From an uncultured SAR116 cluster alpha proteobacterium (lineage in GTDB: Bacteria; Pseudomonadota; Alphaproteobacteria; Puniceispirillales; Marisalimonadaceae), in contig CACEFQ010000004.1 of assembly GCA_902558885.1 (NCBI GenBank), positions 62,001 through 126,000 on the forward strand: a stretch of DNA of 64,000 nt. Direction: 5' to 3'. The translations under genes were made by a program, and so were the position numbers. The notes beneath the pieces are model-generated. The model was not told the origin of the DNA and made no database searches. It saw only the letters and a program-made list of their open reading frames with translations. This document shows, one piece after another, positions 37,598-47,097 of this stretch. The first letter of the stretch is position 1, and the number at the start of each line of letters is the position of its first letter.

Positions 37598-37968
37598 CAA
37601 AGATTAATTTTAATATTTATCATAACCCAAGATGTTCAAAATCCAGAAAAGCATTGGAAATTCTCAATTCTAAAACCAAAGACTTTAAAATAATAAAATA
37701 CTTAGAAGATGGAATTGATATTGTTGAACTCAAATCTATACTAGGCTTAAATAAAATATCTAAAGACGAAATAATAAGAACGAATGAAATTTCATATAAA
37801 GAATTGAAATTAACAAAAAAAGATTTGTCTAAAGATGCAATAATTAATTATATTTATAAATTTCCAATTTTATTGCAAAGGCCAATAATTTGTAAATATC
37901 AAAATAATAAGCTAGTCCAATCAGTTATTGGAAGGCCTCCAGAAACAGTCCTAAGTTTGTTTGACTAA
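37594..37968 (+). CDS. arsC: ArsC/Spx-type arsenate reductase (glutaredoxin-coupled)
   Basis: The 124-aa thioredoxin-fold protein has 'IYHNPRCSKSRKALEIL' with the catalytic Cys of the ArsC family at about residue 14, and 'LLQRPIICK' and 'VIGRPPETVL' later, both typical. It would reduce arsenate to arsenite using glutathione and glutaredoxin. No arsenite pump lies nearby, and the gene is translationally coupled to a molybdopterin-binding gene, so a housekeeping role is possible. Confidence 0.85.
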   Translation: MTKINFNIYHNPRCSKSRKALEILNSKTKDFKIIKYLEDGIDIVELKSILGLNKISKDEIIRTNEISYKELKLTKKDLSKDAIINYIYKFPILLQRPIICKYQNNKLVQSVIGRPPETVLSLFD

Positions 37969-37971
37969 ATC

Positions 37972-38961
37972 TCAAGTTTTAGCTTGGCCAATGTGAGATT
38001 GATTTTTTTTTCTAGAAAGTTCAATTTGTTTTTGTCTTTCTTTAAATCTCTTTTTTTGTTTGTCATTTGAAGATTTAAAGCAATGATGGCAACTCTCTCC
38101 TTGGACAAAATACTTATGCATTTTATCATTTTGACTTATAGGCATTCTACAAGCAAAGCACATTTCATAATGACCTAGTTCTAAGTTGTGATCAACAGAA
38201 ACTCTATAATCAAATACAAAACAACTACCATTCCATTTACTTTCATTTTTTGGTATTTTCTCAAGATATTTTAAAATTCCACCCTCTAAATGATATACTT
38301 CCTCAAAACCAAGAGACTTTAAATAAGATGTAGATTTTTCGCATCTAATACCACCAGTACAAAACATAGCAACTTTTCTATTTTTAGTTTCAAGATCTTT
38401 TTTTATTAAATTTTTAGCAACCCAATCTGGAAATTCTCTAAAATTTTTTATATTTGGATTGATAGCATTTTCGAAAGAGCCTATTGATACTTCATAACTA
38501 TTTCTTGTATCAATTAACAACAAATTTTTATCTGAAATTAAATCATTCCAATCTTCTGGCTTAACATAATTTCCAACACTCTTGTTGGGTGAAATTTGTG
38601 GCAATCCAAGAGTAACAATTTCTTTTTTTAGTCTTATTTTCATTCTGAAGAAAGGGTTTTGATAGGCAAACGAGTATTTAGGCTCTAAATCAATTAAAAA
38701 ATCTAAACACCAGAGTTTTTCTAATACAAATGTAATCTCATTTGTTTTTCCTGCTATTGTTCCATTAATACCCTCTTTTGCTATTAAAATTGTACCTTTT
38801 ACTTCAGTCATGTTGAAAATTGATTTTAATGAATTTTGAAATGCAAGAGTATCTGGAACTTCAAAAAATTTATAAAAAGCAACTACAACTTTAGCATCTA
38901 GTGCATTTAGTTTTTTTTCATTTAGTTTTAAAAAATTAAGATAATTTGATTTAGGTGACAT
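37972..38961 (-). CDS. trhO: tRNA uridine(34) hydroxylase TrhO (rhodanese-like)
   Basis: TrhO makes 5-hydroxyuridine at the wobble position of tRNA using oxygen. The 329-aa protein has an N-terminal ferredoxin-like domain ('ILIAKEGINGTIAG', about 60) and a rhodanese domain with the catalytic cysteine in 'MFCTGGIRCEKST' (about 200). 'HLEGGILKYLEKIP' follows. The C-terminal cysteine-rich tail ('CFACRMPI', 'CHHCF') and basic end are typical. It converges on the arsC-like gene with 3 bp between them. Confidence 0.94.
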   Translation of the reverse strand: MSPKSNYLNFLKLNEKKLNALDAKVVVAFYKFFEVPDTLAFQNSLKSIFNMTEVKGTILIAKEGINGTIAGKTNEITFVLEKLWCLDFLIDLEPKYSFAYQNPFFRMKIRLKKEIVTLGLPQISPNKSVGNYVKPEDWNDLISDKNLLLIDTRNSYEVSIGSFENAINPNIKNFREFPDWVAKNLIKKDLETKNRKVAMFCTGGIRCEKSTSYLKSLGFEEVYHLEGGILKYLEKIPKNESKWNGSCFVFDYRVSVDHNLELGHYEMCFACRMPISQNDKMHKYFVQGESCHHCFKSSNDKQKKRFKERQKQIELSRKKNQSHIGQAKT

Positions 38962-39067
38962 TTTGATTTATTTAAAATTTAAATATAGAAGATTTACGTT
39001 TATTAGCATAAATAAGTATATAAGTTAAAAAAAATTTAAAATTTCTAAACTAATATGGAGAATTTAT

Positions 39068-39514
39068 ATGTCTGAAATAATTATGGAACAAATTACCCTA
39101 GAAAAAGCAAATTTGATAATCCAAAACTCGATTAAAAAAGCAAGAGAAATTAAAATTAATCCTATAATGGTTGTCGTATTAGATCATCGTGGTGCAATCA
39201 AAGCATGTTTAGGAGAAGATGGAATTAGCAGTTTACGTTTTAAGATTGCACATGGTAAAGCAAATGGAGCTTTTCAAATGGGGATGGGATCAAGAGCATT
39301 ATTTAATAGAGCTGAACAGCAAGCTTATTTCATTAATGCTGTTAACGCACTTACAAATGGTGAACTAGTTTCAGTCCCAGGAGGTGTTTTGATGAGGGAC
39401 AAAAATAACAATATTATAGGTTCTTTAGGTATATCAGGTGACACATCCGACAATGATGAAATTGCTGCTGTTTTTGGAATCGAAGCGGCTGGATTTAAAG
39501 CTGATATTGGATAA
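39068..39514 (+). CDS. GlcG/HbpS-family (DUF336) protein
   Basis: The 148-aa single-domain protein has 'MVVVLDHRGAIKACLGEDG' (about 38-56), 'RFKIAHGKANGAFQMGMGSR' (about 60-79) and 'VPGGVLMRDKNNNIIGSLGISGDTS', all typical of the GlcG family. Relatives bind haem or cob(I)alamin or sit in glycolate and propanediol operons. Here the neighbours are trhO and a cytochrome b561, so a link to haem is possible but not shown. No signal peptide. Confidence 0.9.
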   Translation: MSEIIMEQITLEKANLIIQNSIKKAREIKINPIMVVVLDHRGAIKACLGEDGISSLRFKIAHGKANGAFQMGMGSRALFNRAEQQAYFINAVNALTNGELVSVPGGVLMRDKNNNIIGSLGISGDTSDNDEIAAVFGIEAAGFKADIG

Positions 39515-39519
39515 GTTAA

Positions 39520-40167
39520 TTAAAAAAACAGTAATATAAGAACTGGTAAAAAAGTCAAAATTAATAATAAAAGAATACCTATTAATGGTTTTTCATTGAT
39601 TGAAACAATGTTTGATATCTCAATTCTTGAGTAGCCATCTATAACTCTTTGTATAATTTTCATTTTTTTAAAAAATTGATAATAGATAATAGCTATGATG
39701 TGTATTCCAATTAAACTATATAATAAATAGTGAAGAATATTATGAATATAGGTCAAATAACTAGTATGATTTGGTATAAGAAAAGCAAGTGGTGCGTCAT
39801 ATAAAATATCATCACTTGAAAACAAACCTGATACAGATATTGATAATAAAGCTATTATAAATATTAGAGTAGAATAGCATCCTATCGGAGTTCTAACTGA
39901 TGTAATGCTATTAATTTTTGAAAATTGGAATAAAGCATCAATTATTGAAAGGTTAAAGCTTTTAAATCTCGAATAATAAGTACCAAAAAATCCCCATAGA
40001 ATCCTAAAAGAAATCAAACCTAGCAATGCTACACCAAAATATTGATGTAGATTTAACATATCTAATTTTGCTGATAATATAGAACCTATGACAAGAATAA
40101 TTAAACTAATGTGAAACAACCTCAATGGGAGATCCCATATTTTTTTATTTCTTATATTTTCTTTCAA
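39520..40167 (-). CDS. Cytochrome b561-type di-haem membrane protein
   Basis: The 215-aa protein has four main transmembrane helices. 'IWDLPLRLFHISLII' (about 9-23) holds the first haem histidine, 'LHQYFGVALLGLISFRILWGF' the second, and 'HNILHYLLYSLIGIHIIAI' two more. This matches the Ni-hydrogenase-like/b561 group that passes electrons between quinols and a partner. The partner is unknown. It converges with the GlcG-like gene, 5 bp apart. Confidence 0.88.
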   Translation of the reverse strand: MKENIRNKKIWDLPLRLFHISLIILVIGSILSAKLDMLNLHQYFGVALLGLISFRILWGFFGTYYSRFKSFNLSIIDALFQFSKINSITSVRTPIGCYSTLIFIIALLSISVSGLFSSDDILYDAPLAFLIPNHTSYLTYIHNILHYLLYSLIGIHIIAIIYYQFFKKMKIIQRVIDGYSRIEISNIVSINEKPLIGILLLLILTFLPVLILLFF

Positions 40168-40220
40168 AATAATTTTTCTTTATGTTAATTATAATTTTTT
40201 TATATATATAGTTATTAAAA

Positions 40221-40853
40221 ATGAATTTAAAATGGAATAGTAAAATGCTGACTGCATTTTACGAGATCACAAAAATAGATAATAACTTCAAAAAAATATT
40301 TGATGAGTTTGGATTGCCAGAAAATCGAGCCATAAGAAAAAATTTTAAGAGCATTGTAAAAATAATAATAGGACAACAAATCTCAACAAATGTTGCAAAA
40401 AAAATATATAAAAAACTTACTCAAAATAATATGTTGAATGAAGAGATTTTATCAAGAGCCAGTATTGAAGAACTAAAGCATTTTGGGTTATCTACACAAA
40501 AATCATTCTACATTAAGAATTTAGCTACATTGTCATTAAATAAGCAATTAGTTATAAGTTCACTAGATAAACTTTCAAGTGAAGAGGTGACCGATGTGTT
40601 ACTACCAATAAAGGGAATTGGGCAATGGACGATTAACAACTTCAAAATCTTTGCCTTACAAGATGTAAATGCTTGGCCGTCAGCTGACTTGGCGCTTCAA
40701 GAATCTGTTAAAATATTGTTGAATTTGATTAAAAGACCAAATCAAGTCGAAATGGAAAAATTAGGAAAAAATTGGGAACCTTACAGAGGCGCAGCTGCCT
40801 TGTTCCTTTGGCATTTTTATAATAAAACTAAGATAAAATCTTCAAAATCATGA
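40221..40853 (+). CDS. DNA-3-methyladenine glycosylase II (AlkA-like)
   Basis: The HhH-GPD glycosylase removes alkylated bases from DNA. The 210-aa protein has 'IIIGQQISTNVAKKIY' (about 48-64), the helix-hairpin-helix 'LLPIKGIGQWTINNF' (about 125-139) and the catalytic aspartate in 'WPSADLALQE' (about 150). It lacks the N-terminal domain of E. coli AlkA, so it is closer to the short AlkA-like enzymes. Its stop overlaps the start of the CysQ-Sua5 gene by ATGA. A second AlkA-like gene lies at 51.2 kb. Confidence 0.9.
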   Translation: MNLKWNSKMLTAFYEITKIDNNFKKIFDEFGLPENRAIRKNFKSIVKIIIGQQISTNVAKKIYKKLTQNNMLNEEILSRASIEELKHFGLSTQKSFYIKNLATLSLNKQLVISSLDKLSSEEVTDVLLPIKGIGQWTINNFKIFALQDVNAWPSADLALQESVKILLNLIKRPNQVEMEKLGKNWEPYRGAAALFLWHFYNKTKIKSSKS

Positions 40854-42631
40854 TCACTAAAAATAAATTAGTTAAAATAATTGAATTAGCAAAGGAATGT
40901 AATGAATGTGCTCTTTATCATTTCAAAAAATTTGATAATAAATCAGTAAGTTATAAAGATGATAATTCACCATTAACAAATGCTGATATTAAAGTTAACA
41001 ACATTGCTGTTTACGGACTACAAAAATTATTCCCGAGTATAGAAATCATTAGTGAAGAGTTTTATAATTCAAAACATATTTTTAAAAACAAAAAATATTT
41101 TTGGCTAATTGATCCTATAGATGGAACAAAAGAATTTATAAATAAAAGCCCAAATTTTACTGTTAATTTTGCTCTTATAAAACACAACTCACCCATTTTT
41201 GGTTTAATTGCTCAACCAACAACAGGAACAATTTGGTACAATTTTAATAATAAGGCATGGAGATTAGATAAAGATCAAGATTTTTACTTTTCTCAAAGAA
41301 TACAATGTAAAGAAATAAATTATCAAAAACTTAGAACTCTCAGCAGTTTCAATCATAGATCAAAAGTATTAGAGGATTGGATCTCTTTTGTTAAACCACT
41401 CTCATATCAAGACATAGGATCTAGTATTAAATTGTGTTATTTAGCTGAAGGCAAGGTAGATTTTTATCCAAGAACAACACCTACTATGGAATGGGATATT
41501 GCAGCAGGTCATAGTATTTTAAAATCCGCTGGTGGTAACGTGATTTCTGATTCTGGTATTGAAATTAAATATGGAAAAATGAAGTTCCTAAATAATATTT
41601 TTCTTGCTCACGGGAAAACACAGAGTATACCTAATACATTTTTAATAAAGTTAAAAAACATAAACTTTGATAATTATGACAAAGATTTACAAGAAAGTAT
41701 TACTGAATTAAAAAAAGAAAATTTGGTAGTGTTTCCAACAGAAACTGTCTATGGACTTGGAGCTATAGGTAATAGTAAAAAAGCCATTAAAAGTATATAT
41801 GATGCAAAAAAACGACCATCAAACAATCCTCTAATTGTTCATACTTTTGATAAAAAAGAAGCAGAAAAATATGGTGAATTTACAAGTGCTGCAGATATCT
41901 TAACAAAAAGATATTGGCCTGGTCCATTAACCGTCATTTTACAGACAAAACAAAATAATTTAGCAAAATTATTATCCCAAGGTAAAAGTACTATAGCTAT
42001 TAGAGTACCATCTCATCCTTTTGCCAGAGATATGTTGGAGCAGTTAAAAACACCTGTCTTAGCTCCAAGTGCAAATAAATCTGGTGGCGTGAGCCCAACA
42101 GAAATCAGTCACGTTAAAGATGATTTTGGACCTAAATTCAGAGGAAAAGGTTGGAATTTATCTAAAATAATTGATTATGGATCGTGTGAAGTTGGTATCG
42201 AGTCAACAGTAGTTGATTGTAGAGGCGATCTTCCAATTATACTTAGACATGGTTATGTAACTTCAGAAATGATTTCAGATATATTTAATTCAGACATTTT
42301 AGGTCCTCAACACTTTAATAAATTAATATCACCTGGGCAAATGAAAAGCCATTATTCTCCAAAAGCTAATGTCTATATAAATCAAAAGTCACATGTTAGT
42401 GATAGTGCTTGGCTAACTTTTGGAAATCTTCCAAAAACATTGCAGAAAGAAAAGATTATGTTTAACTTAAGTCCAAGTGGAAATTTATTTCAAGCTTGTA
42501 ATTTGTTATATTCTGGTCTGCGATATCTAGATTCATTTGGAGTTAAAAATATTCAAGTTATGCCTATTCCCATGAAGGGCATTGGTATTGCAATAAATGA
42601 TAGATTAAAAAGAGCATCTTTTAAGAATTAG
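40850..42631 (+). CDS. CysQ-Sua5 fusion: 3'(2'),5'-bisphosphate nucleotidase plus L-threonylcarbamoyladenylate synthase
   Basis: One uninterrupted 593-aa frame joins two normally separate enzymes. Residues 1 to about 255 are an inositol-monophosphatase-fold CysQ with metal-site 'DPIDGTKEF' (about 86-94) and 'MEWDIAAGHSIL' (about 206-217); CysQ hydrolyses PAP from sulfate assimilation. From about 270 to 593 it is a full-length Sua5. It has 'VVFPTETVYGLGA', 'KRPSNNPLIVH', 'RYWPGPLTVIL', 'AIRVPSHPFA', 'LAPSANKSGGVSPT' and 'GIESTVVDCRGD', then the Sua5 C-terminal domain from 'SPGQMKSHYSP'. Sua5 makes the threonylcarbamoyl-AMP used for t6A37 in tRNA. No separate copy of either gene is in the window. 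The start overlaps the AlkA-like gene. Confidence 0.93.
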   Translation: MITKNKLVKIIELAKECNECALYHFKKFDNKSVSYKDDNSPLTNADIKVNNIAVYGLQKLFPSIEIISEEFYNSKHIFKNKKYFWLIDPIDGTKEFINKSPNFTVNFALIKHNSPIFGLIAQPTTGTIWYNFNNKAWRLDKDQDFYFSQRIQCKEINYQKLRTLSSFNHRSKVLEDWISFVKPLSYQDIGSSIKLCYLAEGKVDFYPRTTPTMEWDIAAGHSILKSAGGNVISDSGIEIKYGKMKFLNNIFLAHGKTQSIPNTFLIKLKNINFDNYDKDLQESITELKKENLVVFPTETVYGLGAIGNSKKAIKSIYDAKKRPSNNPLIVHTFDKKEAEKYGEFTSAADILTKRYWPGPLTVILQTKQNNLAKLLSQGKSTIAIRVPSHPFARDMLEQLKTPVLAPSANKSGGVSPTEISHVKDDFGPKFRGKGWNLSKIIDYGSCEVGIESTVVDCRGDLPIILRHGYVTSEMISDIFNSDILGPQHFNKLISPGQMKSHYSPKANVYINQKSHVSDSAWLTFGNLPKTLQKEKIMFNLSPSGNLFQACNLLYSGLRYLDSFGVKNIQVMPIPMKGIGIAINDRLKRASFKN

Positions 42632-42636
42632 AGAAA

Positions 42637-44094
42637 ATGGAAAATACTTCTTTAGAAATAAAGCTTAAATCACTAAATTTAAAACATAAACCAATATTCA
42701 CAAAAAATGATCATATTAAATATGTTCAAGATTGGAGAGGTCAATATAAAGGAGATGCTGCTGCAATATTAAAACCAACCAGCACGATAGAAGTTTCACG
42801 TATTTTGAAACTTGCTAATGATAATAAAATTGGTGTGGTGCCTCAGGGCGGAAATACAAGTCTTTGTGGAGCTGCAACACCAGATAATAGTGGCACGTCA
42901 ATCGTAGTTTCATTTGAGAAAATGAATAAAGTTCGACAATTTAATAAAGAATCTCAAACAATAACAGTGGAATCTGGAGTTGTTTTAAGTCAAATTCATG
43001 ATGTTGTGGAAAAAGAGAATTTATTTTTTCCTTTGAGTTTAGGGGCTCAAGGTTCATGCTTGATTGGTGGCAATTTATCTACTAATGCAGGTGGTGTAAA
43101 TGTTTTAAAGTATGGAAATACTAGAGAACTCTGCCTTGGTCTAGAGGTTGTTTTGCCAAGTGGTAAAATTATGAACTTAATTTCAGAACTTAAAAAAGAT
43201 AATACAGGTTATGATTTAAAAAATCTTTTTATAGGCGCTGAAGGAACACTTGGAATCATTACAGCTGCAACTCTAAAACTTTTCCAATTACCTAAAATGA
43301 TTACGACCTTATTTGTAGAAGCAAATGAGATTTGTAATGCGGTGAAGTTATTAAATACTTTCAAAGCTCATTTCCCAGACAGAATTGAATCTTTTGAACT
43401 TATGCCAAAAAGTTTTTGGGAAGTTGCAAAAAATAATATTGATAATATTATTATGCCCCTTGAAAAAATGCCTGAAATGGGCATTTTAATAGATGTTTCT
43501 AGTTTTTCTGACAATGAAATTACTCCTCAGAAAAATGGTGAAGTTCAAATTATAAAATCAATTGAAGATGTGTTAGAAAAATGTTTTGAAGTTAATCTAA
43601 TTTCTGACGCCACTATTTGTATAAATGAAAATCAAAAAAAAGCACTGTGGTCTATAAGAGAAGCAGCCGCTGAGTCTGAAAAAAAAGAGCTTGAAAATTC
43701 AAATCTAATAAAGTGTTTAAAACATGATATATCTTTACCAGTTGAATCAATTGATAATTTCCATAAAGATGCACAAGTTATGATTTCTAATTTTTTACCT
43801 AACCTTAAAACAATTTATTTTGGTCATTTAGGCGATGGTAATCTTCACTATAATGTTTTTGGGAACGGATCTTTGCCTGATGGGTTTGAAGGAAAAAGTT
43901 TAGAGTTAACAAAAGAACTATACAAAATTGTTCATAATTATAATGGTTCATTTTCTGCTGAACATGGAATTGGCCAGTTGAAAAAAGATAGTTTAAAAAC
44001 CCATAAAGATGAAGTAGCATATTCAATTATGAGGATAATTAAAAATCAATTAGATCCACAAGGAATAATGAACCCAGGGAAAGTACTATTTTGA
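42637..44094 (+). CDS. FAD-linked D-2-hydroxyacid dehydrogenase (D2HGDH/GlcD type)
   Basis: The 485-aa protein is a vanillyl-alcohol-oxidase-fold flavoenzyme. The FAD part has 'VPQGGNTSLCGAATPD' (about 67-82), 'GGNLSTNAGGVNVLKYGNTRE' region and 'NLFIGAEGTLGIITAATLKL'. The C-terminal cap has 'IYFGHLGDGNLHYNVFG' (metal-binding histidines, about 395) and 'NGSFSAEHGIGQLKK' (about 437). It resembles D-2-hydroxyglutarate dehydrogenase and D-lactate dehydrogenase; which one is unresolved. It follows the CysQ-Sua5 gene by 5 bp. Confidence 0.9.
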   Translation: MENTSLEIKLKSLNLKHKPIFTKNDHIKYVQDWRGQYKGDAAAILKPTSTIEVSRILKLANDNKIGVVPQGGNTSLCGAATPDNSGTSIVVSFEKMNKVRQFNKESQTITVESGVVLSQIHDVVEKENLFFPLSLGAQGSCLIGGNLSTNAGGVNVLKYGNTRELCLGLEVVLPSGKIMNLISELKKDNTGYDLKNLFIGAEGTLGIITAATLKLFQLPKMITTLFVEANEICNAVKLLNTFKAHFPDRIESFELMPKSFWEVAKNNIDNIIMPLEKMPEMGILIDVSSFSDNEITPQKNGEVQIIKSIEDVLEKCFEVNLISDATICINENQKKALWSIREAAAESEKKELENSNLIKCLKHDISLPVESIDNFHKDAQVMISNFLPNLKTIYFGHLGDGNLHYNVFGNGSLPDGFEGKSLELTKELYKIVHNYNGSFSAEHGIGQLKKDSLKTHKDEVAYSIMRIIKNQLDPQGIMNPGKVLF

Positions 44095-44148
44095 ATTTTA
44101 ACTAATTAAATAAATTAATTTTATTTTTAATAATTGAAGTAAGAAAAA

Positions 44149-46338
44149 ATGAAAATTTTAAGTATATTCTTTATATTAATAATCATGCTCTCCAGTAAAT
44201 CTTTTGGAGAAGCCAAAAATGATTTATCTCCAAATACCAAAGAAATAGAATTTACGAGTGATTCAATAAAGGTAGATGAAAAAAACAAAATAGTTACGGC
44301 TTCAGGAAATGTTGTAATAATAAATGAAAATAGAAAAATTATTGCAGATAAGGTGGTTTACGATCAAAATATTGATAAAGCTGTAGCAACAGGCAAAGTT
44401 GTATTAACAGAAAAAGATGGTTCTATATATGAATCTAATGAGGTGGTTTTAACTAATGAATTTAAGTCTGTTGTTGCAATTCCACTTTTTGGCAAATTAA
44501 AAGATCAATCAAATGTAAGTGCTAAAAAATTTGAAAAAAATGATGATGGAGAAACTTTCTTTAACGAAGGTGTATATACAGCTTGTGAATGTGACTTAAA
44601 AAAACAAGAAACACCTATATGGAGATTAGAATCTACACAAATTCAACATGATCCAAAAACACAAACTATTTACCTCAAGCACCCAGTAATGAAGATATTT
44701 TCTTTACCTGTGTATTACTTACCATATCTAAGTTTTCCTGATTGGACAGTTAAAAGAAGGTCAGGCTTTCTTACACCTACTTATGGATACTCAAATAGAA
44801 ATAGATTTCATATAAAAGTTCCATATTATTATGCTCCTGAAAATGATCCAACATGGGACATGACATTTACCACTCACCAAAATGGAAAAACTGGTCATTC
44901 AGACCAATTAAATATTAGAAAACGATATGATAATACATATTTGCAAACAAATATTTATAAAGGAAATTTGAACACTAACAAATCAAATGGTGACGATGTA
45001 TTTGCTATAAATTTAAAAGCCACATCTTCTTTAAAAAATGAATGGAATATGACAATTGAAGGTAAGTATGCTGATCAAGAAACATTTATGAGAAGATATG
45101 GATTTGATAATGACACAAGTTATAAAAGTTATGTTGAATTAGAAAAAATAAATGAAAATTCAATATCAAATATCCAAATTTACAACATCCAAAACCTTGA
45201 TGAAACAAGCAGTGATAACGAACCTGTTTTAGCCCCCTCAGTATCGCATCACATTTTTAATACTAATGAAAAGCATGCTTTTAATTATGATATTAAACTT
45301 AATGCTCATTCGATATATAATGATGAAAGTTACGATATAAAAAGATGGTCTGGTTTTGGAAATATAAACAAGAAATTATATTTTGGAAATTTATTATTAG
45401 ACACTGATGCTAATATAGGCCTTGATCTATATTCTATACAAGGAAGACCGTCAACCGATACAAATAATAATAGATATATTGATAGAATTTCATCTGGATT
45501 ATCTATAGCTGCAAGTAACCAGTTTAATTTTATAAATGAAAACACTAGTTTTAAAATAGAACCTAAAATTCAATTAAGCTCTGTTCTTACTACTGATAGA
45601 ACAGACGAAGTTCCTAACAGAGATTCTTCTGAGTTTATTTTAGATCAAGCTAACTTATTTTTAAATAATCAATATCAAGGAAGGGATAATATACAGTCAA
45701 ACGATAGATTAAATTTTGGTTTTACTGCTCTAGCAATGACAGAAAATTTGGGTGATTTGAATTTTTTTGTTGGACAAAGCCAAAAATTAAGTGGCACCCA
45801 AAAAAATATTTCTATTGCTAATAAAGATAGGCAATCTCATATAATTAACACAATAAGCTGGAATATAAATAAGATATATAATTTTTCCTGGTTTTCTCTT
45901 TATAATCATCATGATTTAAAATCTGACACCTCAGATTTTCAATTCAACGGATCTATTGATGGTTGGTCATATTCTGCTAATCATAGATCAGTTAATAAAG
46001 AATTTGTTTCCAATAATAATGACAGAGAAGAATTAGTATTAGCTTTATCAAAAAACTTTTCAAATTGGAAAACAAGCTATTCAAGAAAATATGATCTGAA
46101 AAATGACGACGAAGAACTAATTTCTGAAACTCTAGGATTAGAATATGCTGGTACTGGTTATATGTTTGACAACTGCCTAACTATTTTATTTGAGTATAAA
46201 AGTACTGGTGGGGTTGCCGATAGAGATATATTACCTGAAGACTCTGTTTATTTGACATTTAGCTTCAGAAATATTGGTGATTTCAAATATCAACCTAAGG
46301 CTTTTACAAGAGTGTTGGATGAAAGTATAAATAACTAA
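44149..46338 (+). CDS. lptD: LPS-assembly protein LptD
   Basis: LptD is the outer-membrane beta-barrel that inserts LPS at the cell surface with LptE. The 729-aa protein has a signal peptide (about 1-20), an OstA-like periplasmic jellyroll ('VTASGNVVIINENRKIIADKVVYD', about 45-70), the 'YTACECD' cysteine region (about 143-149) and the LptD hallmark 'YYLPYLSFPDW'. A beta-barrel region from about 200 to the end follows. The final residues do not end in the usual aromatic residue. It follows the FAD-enzyme gene after 54 bp. An A-rich stretch precedes ATG 44149. Confidence 0.95.
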   Translation: MKILSIFFILIIMLSSKSFGEAKNDLSPNTKEIEFTSDSIKVDEKNKIVTASGNVVIINENRKIIADKVVYDQNIDKAVATGKVVLTEKDGSIYESNEVVLTNEFKSVVAIPLFGKLKDQSNVSAKKFEKNDDGETFFNEGVYTACECDLKKQETPIWRLESTQIQHDPKTQTIYLKHPVMKIFSLPVYYLPYLSFPDWTVKRRSGFLTPTYGYSNRNRFHIKVPYYYAPENDPTWDMTFTTHQNGKTGHSDQLNIRKRYDNTYLQTNIYKGNLNTNKSNGDDVFAINLKATSSLKNEWNMTIEGKYADQETFMRRYGFDNDTSYKSYVELEKINENSISNIQIYNIQNLDETSSDNEPVLAPSVSHHIFNTNEKHAFNYDIKLNAHSIYNDESYDIKRWSGFGNINKKLYFGNLLLDTDANIGLDLYSIQGRPSTDTNNNRYIDRISSGLSIAASNQFNFINENTSFKIEPKIQLSSVLTTDRTDEVPNRDSSEFILDQANLFLNNQYQGRDNIQSNDRLNFGFTALAMTENLGDLNFFVGQSQKLSGTQKNISIANKDRQSHIINTISWNINKIYNFSWFSLYNHHDLKSDTSDFQFNGSIDGWSYSANHRSVNKEFVSNNNDREELVLALSKNFSNWKTSYSRKYDLKNDDEELISETLGLEYAGTGYMFDNCLTILFEYKSTGGVADRDILPEDSVYLTFSFRNIGDFKYQPKAFTRVLDESINN

Positions 46339-46907
46339 TCCATAACATATATAAATTCTTTTAATAACTTTTCGGCTAATTTTTTATTAAATACTTGAGG
46401 AACTTTAAAAAATACTTGGCGACCACATTTTTTATATATTTTTAAAACCTCTTCAACAACATGATAGTGAGGTCTATCTACATAGTCATCAAAAATTATT
46501 ATACTACCTTCTTTTGCATTAATGAGGCTAAACAAAAAACAAGCTACACGAAACCTTCCATCAACTAAAATTACATCGGCTTTAAGATCAAAATTCCAAA
46601 CATTACTGATATAATCAATAAAATATTTCCTGTATTTATAGGTTTTAGGTCGCCCCCAATTTCCTATTTCACCAAGATTAATCCAATTAATATCTATTCT
46701 TTTTTTATTTTTGGATGCATTAATTTTGTTAATCCATTTTTTATCTGTATCAACAGATATTATTTTACATGATGTGTTTTCTAATACCCAAATAGTAGAG
46801 TTGCCAACTCCATATTCAAAGTAAACATCACAATTTTTTAAATATCTTTTGAAAAGATAATCATCTCCATCAAAAAGAGGTTTTTCATCTTTTGATTTTT
46901 TTTGCAT
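46335..46907 (-). CDS. Class I methyltransferase-like protein, unassigned
   Basis: The 190-aa protein has a Rossmann-like fold: 'VYFEYGVGNSTIWVLE' (motif I-like, about 28-43), 'KIISVDTDKKWINK' (motif II-like) and 'ADVILVDGRFRVACFLF' (about 110-126). It then has 'GSIIIFDDYVDRPHYHVVEE', a set seen in many uncharacterised methyltransferase-like proteins of polysaccharide loci. No catalytic assignment is possible. It overlaps the lptD stop by four bases on the other strand. A tiny ORF ends in TAATG at its start. Confidence 0.7.
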   Translation of the reverse strand: MQKKSKDEKPLFDGDDYLFKRYLKNCDVYFEYGVGNSTIWVLENTSCKIISVDTDKKWINKINASKNKKRIDINWINLGEIGNWGRPKTYKYRKYFIDYISNVWNFDLKADVILVDGRFRVACFLFSLINAKEGSIIIFDDYVDRPHYHVVEEVLKIYKKCGRQVFFKVPQVFNKKLAEKLLKEFIYVMD

Positions 46908-47041
46908 TATTTATTTAAGTCTCTTAAAATTGCAAAAAAATTGAACCAGTAAAAACGCAGTTTACCCAAGAAAGTTTTATTCATCTTTAATTTATTATGC
47001 TTTTCAATGCCACAAGATGTTTTTATTCTTAATCTTTTCAT
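46907..47041 (-). CDS. Small basic ORF (44 aa), possibly translated
   Basis: Read by hand, absent from the ORF track. ATG 47041 opens 'MKRLRIKTSCGIEKH' and ends 'FNFFAILRDLNK' with a TAA that overlaps the ATG of the next gene as TAATG. The C-terminal part is aromatic and hydrophobic, and the N-terminal part basic. The overlap suggests coupled translation, but there is no clear ribosome-binding site. It could also be chance open reading. Confidence 0.35.
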   Translation of the reverse strand: MKRLRIKTSCGIEKHNKLKMNKTFLGKLRFYWFNFFAILRDLNK

Positions 47042-47097
47042 CAAATTAACCGAAAATTTTAATATGCTATACATAACATATACAAATAAATATTAAA

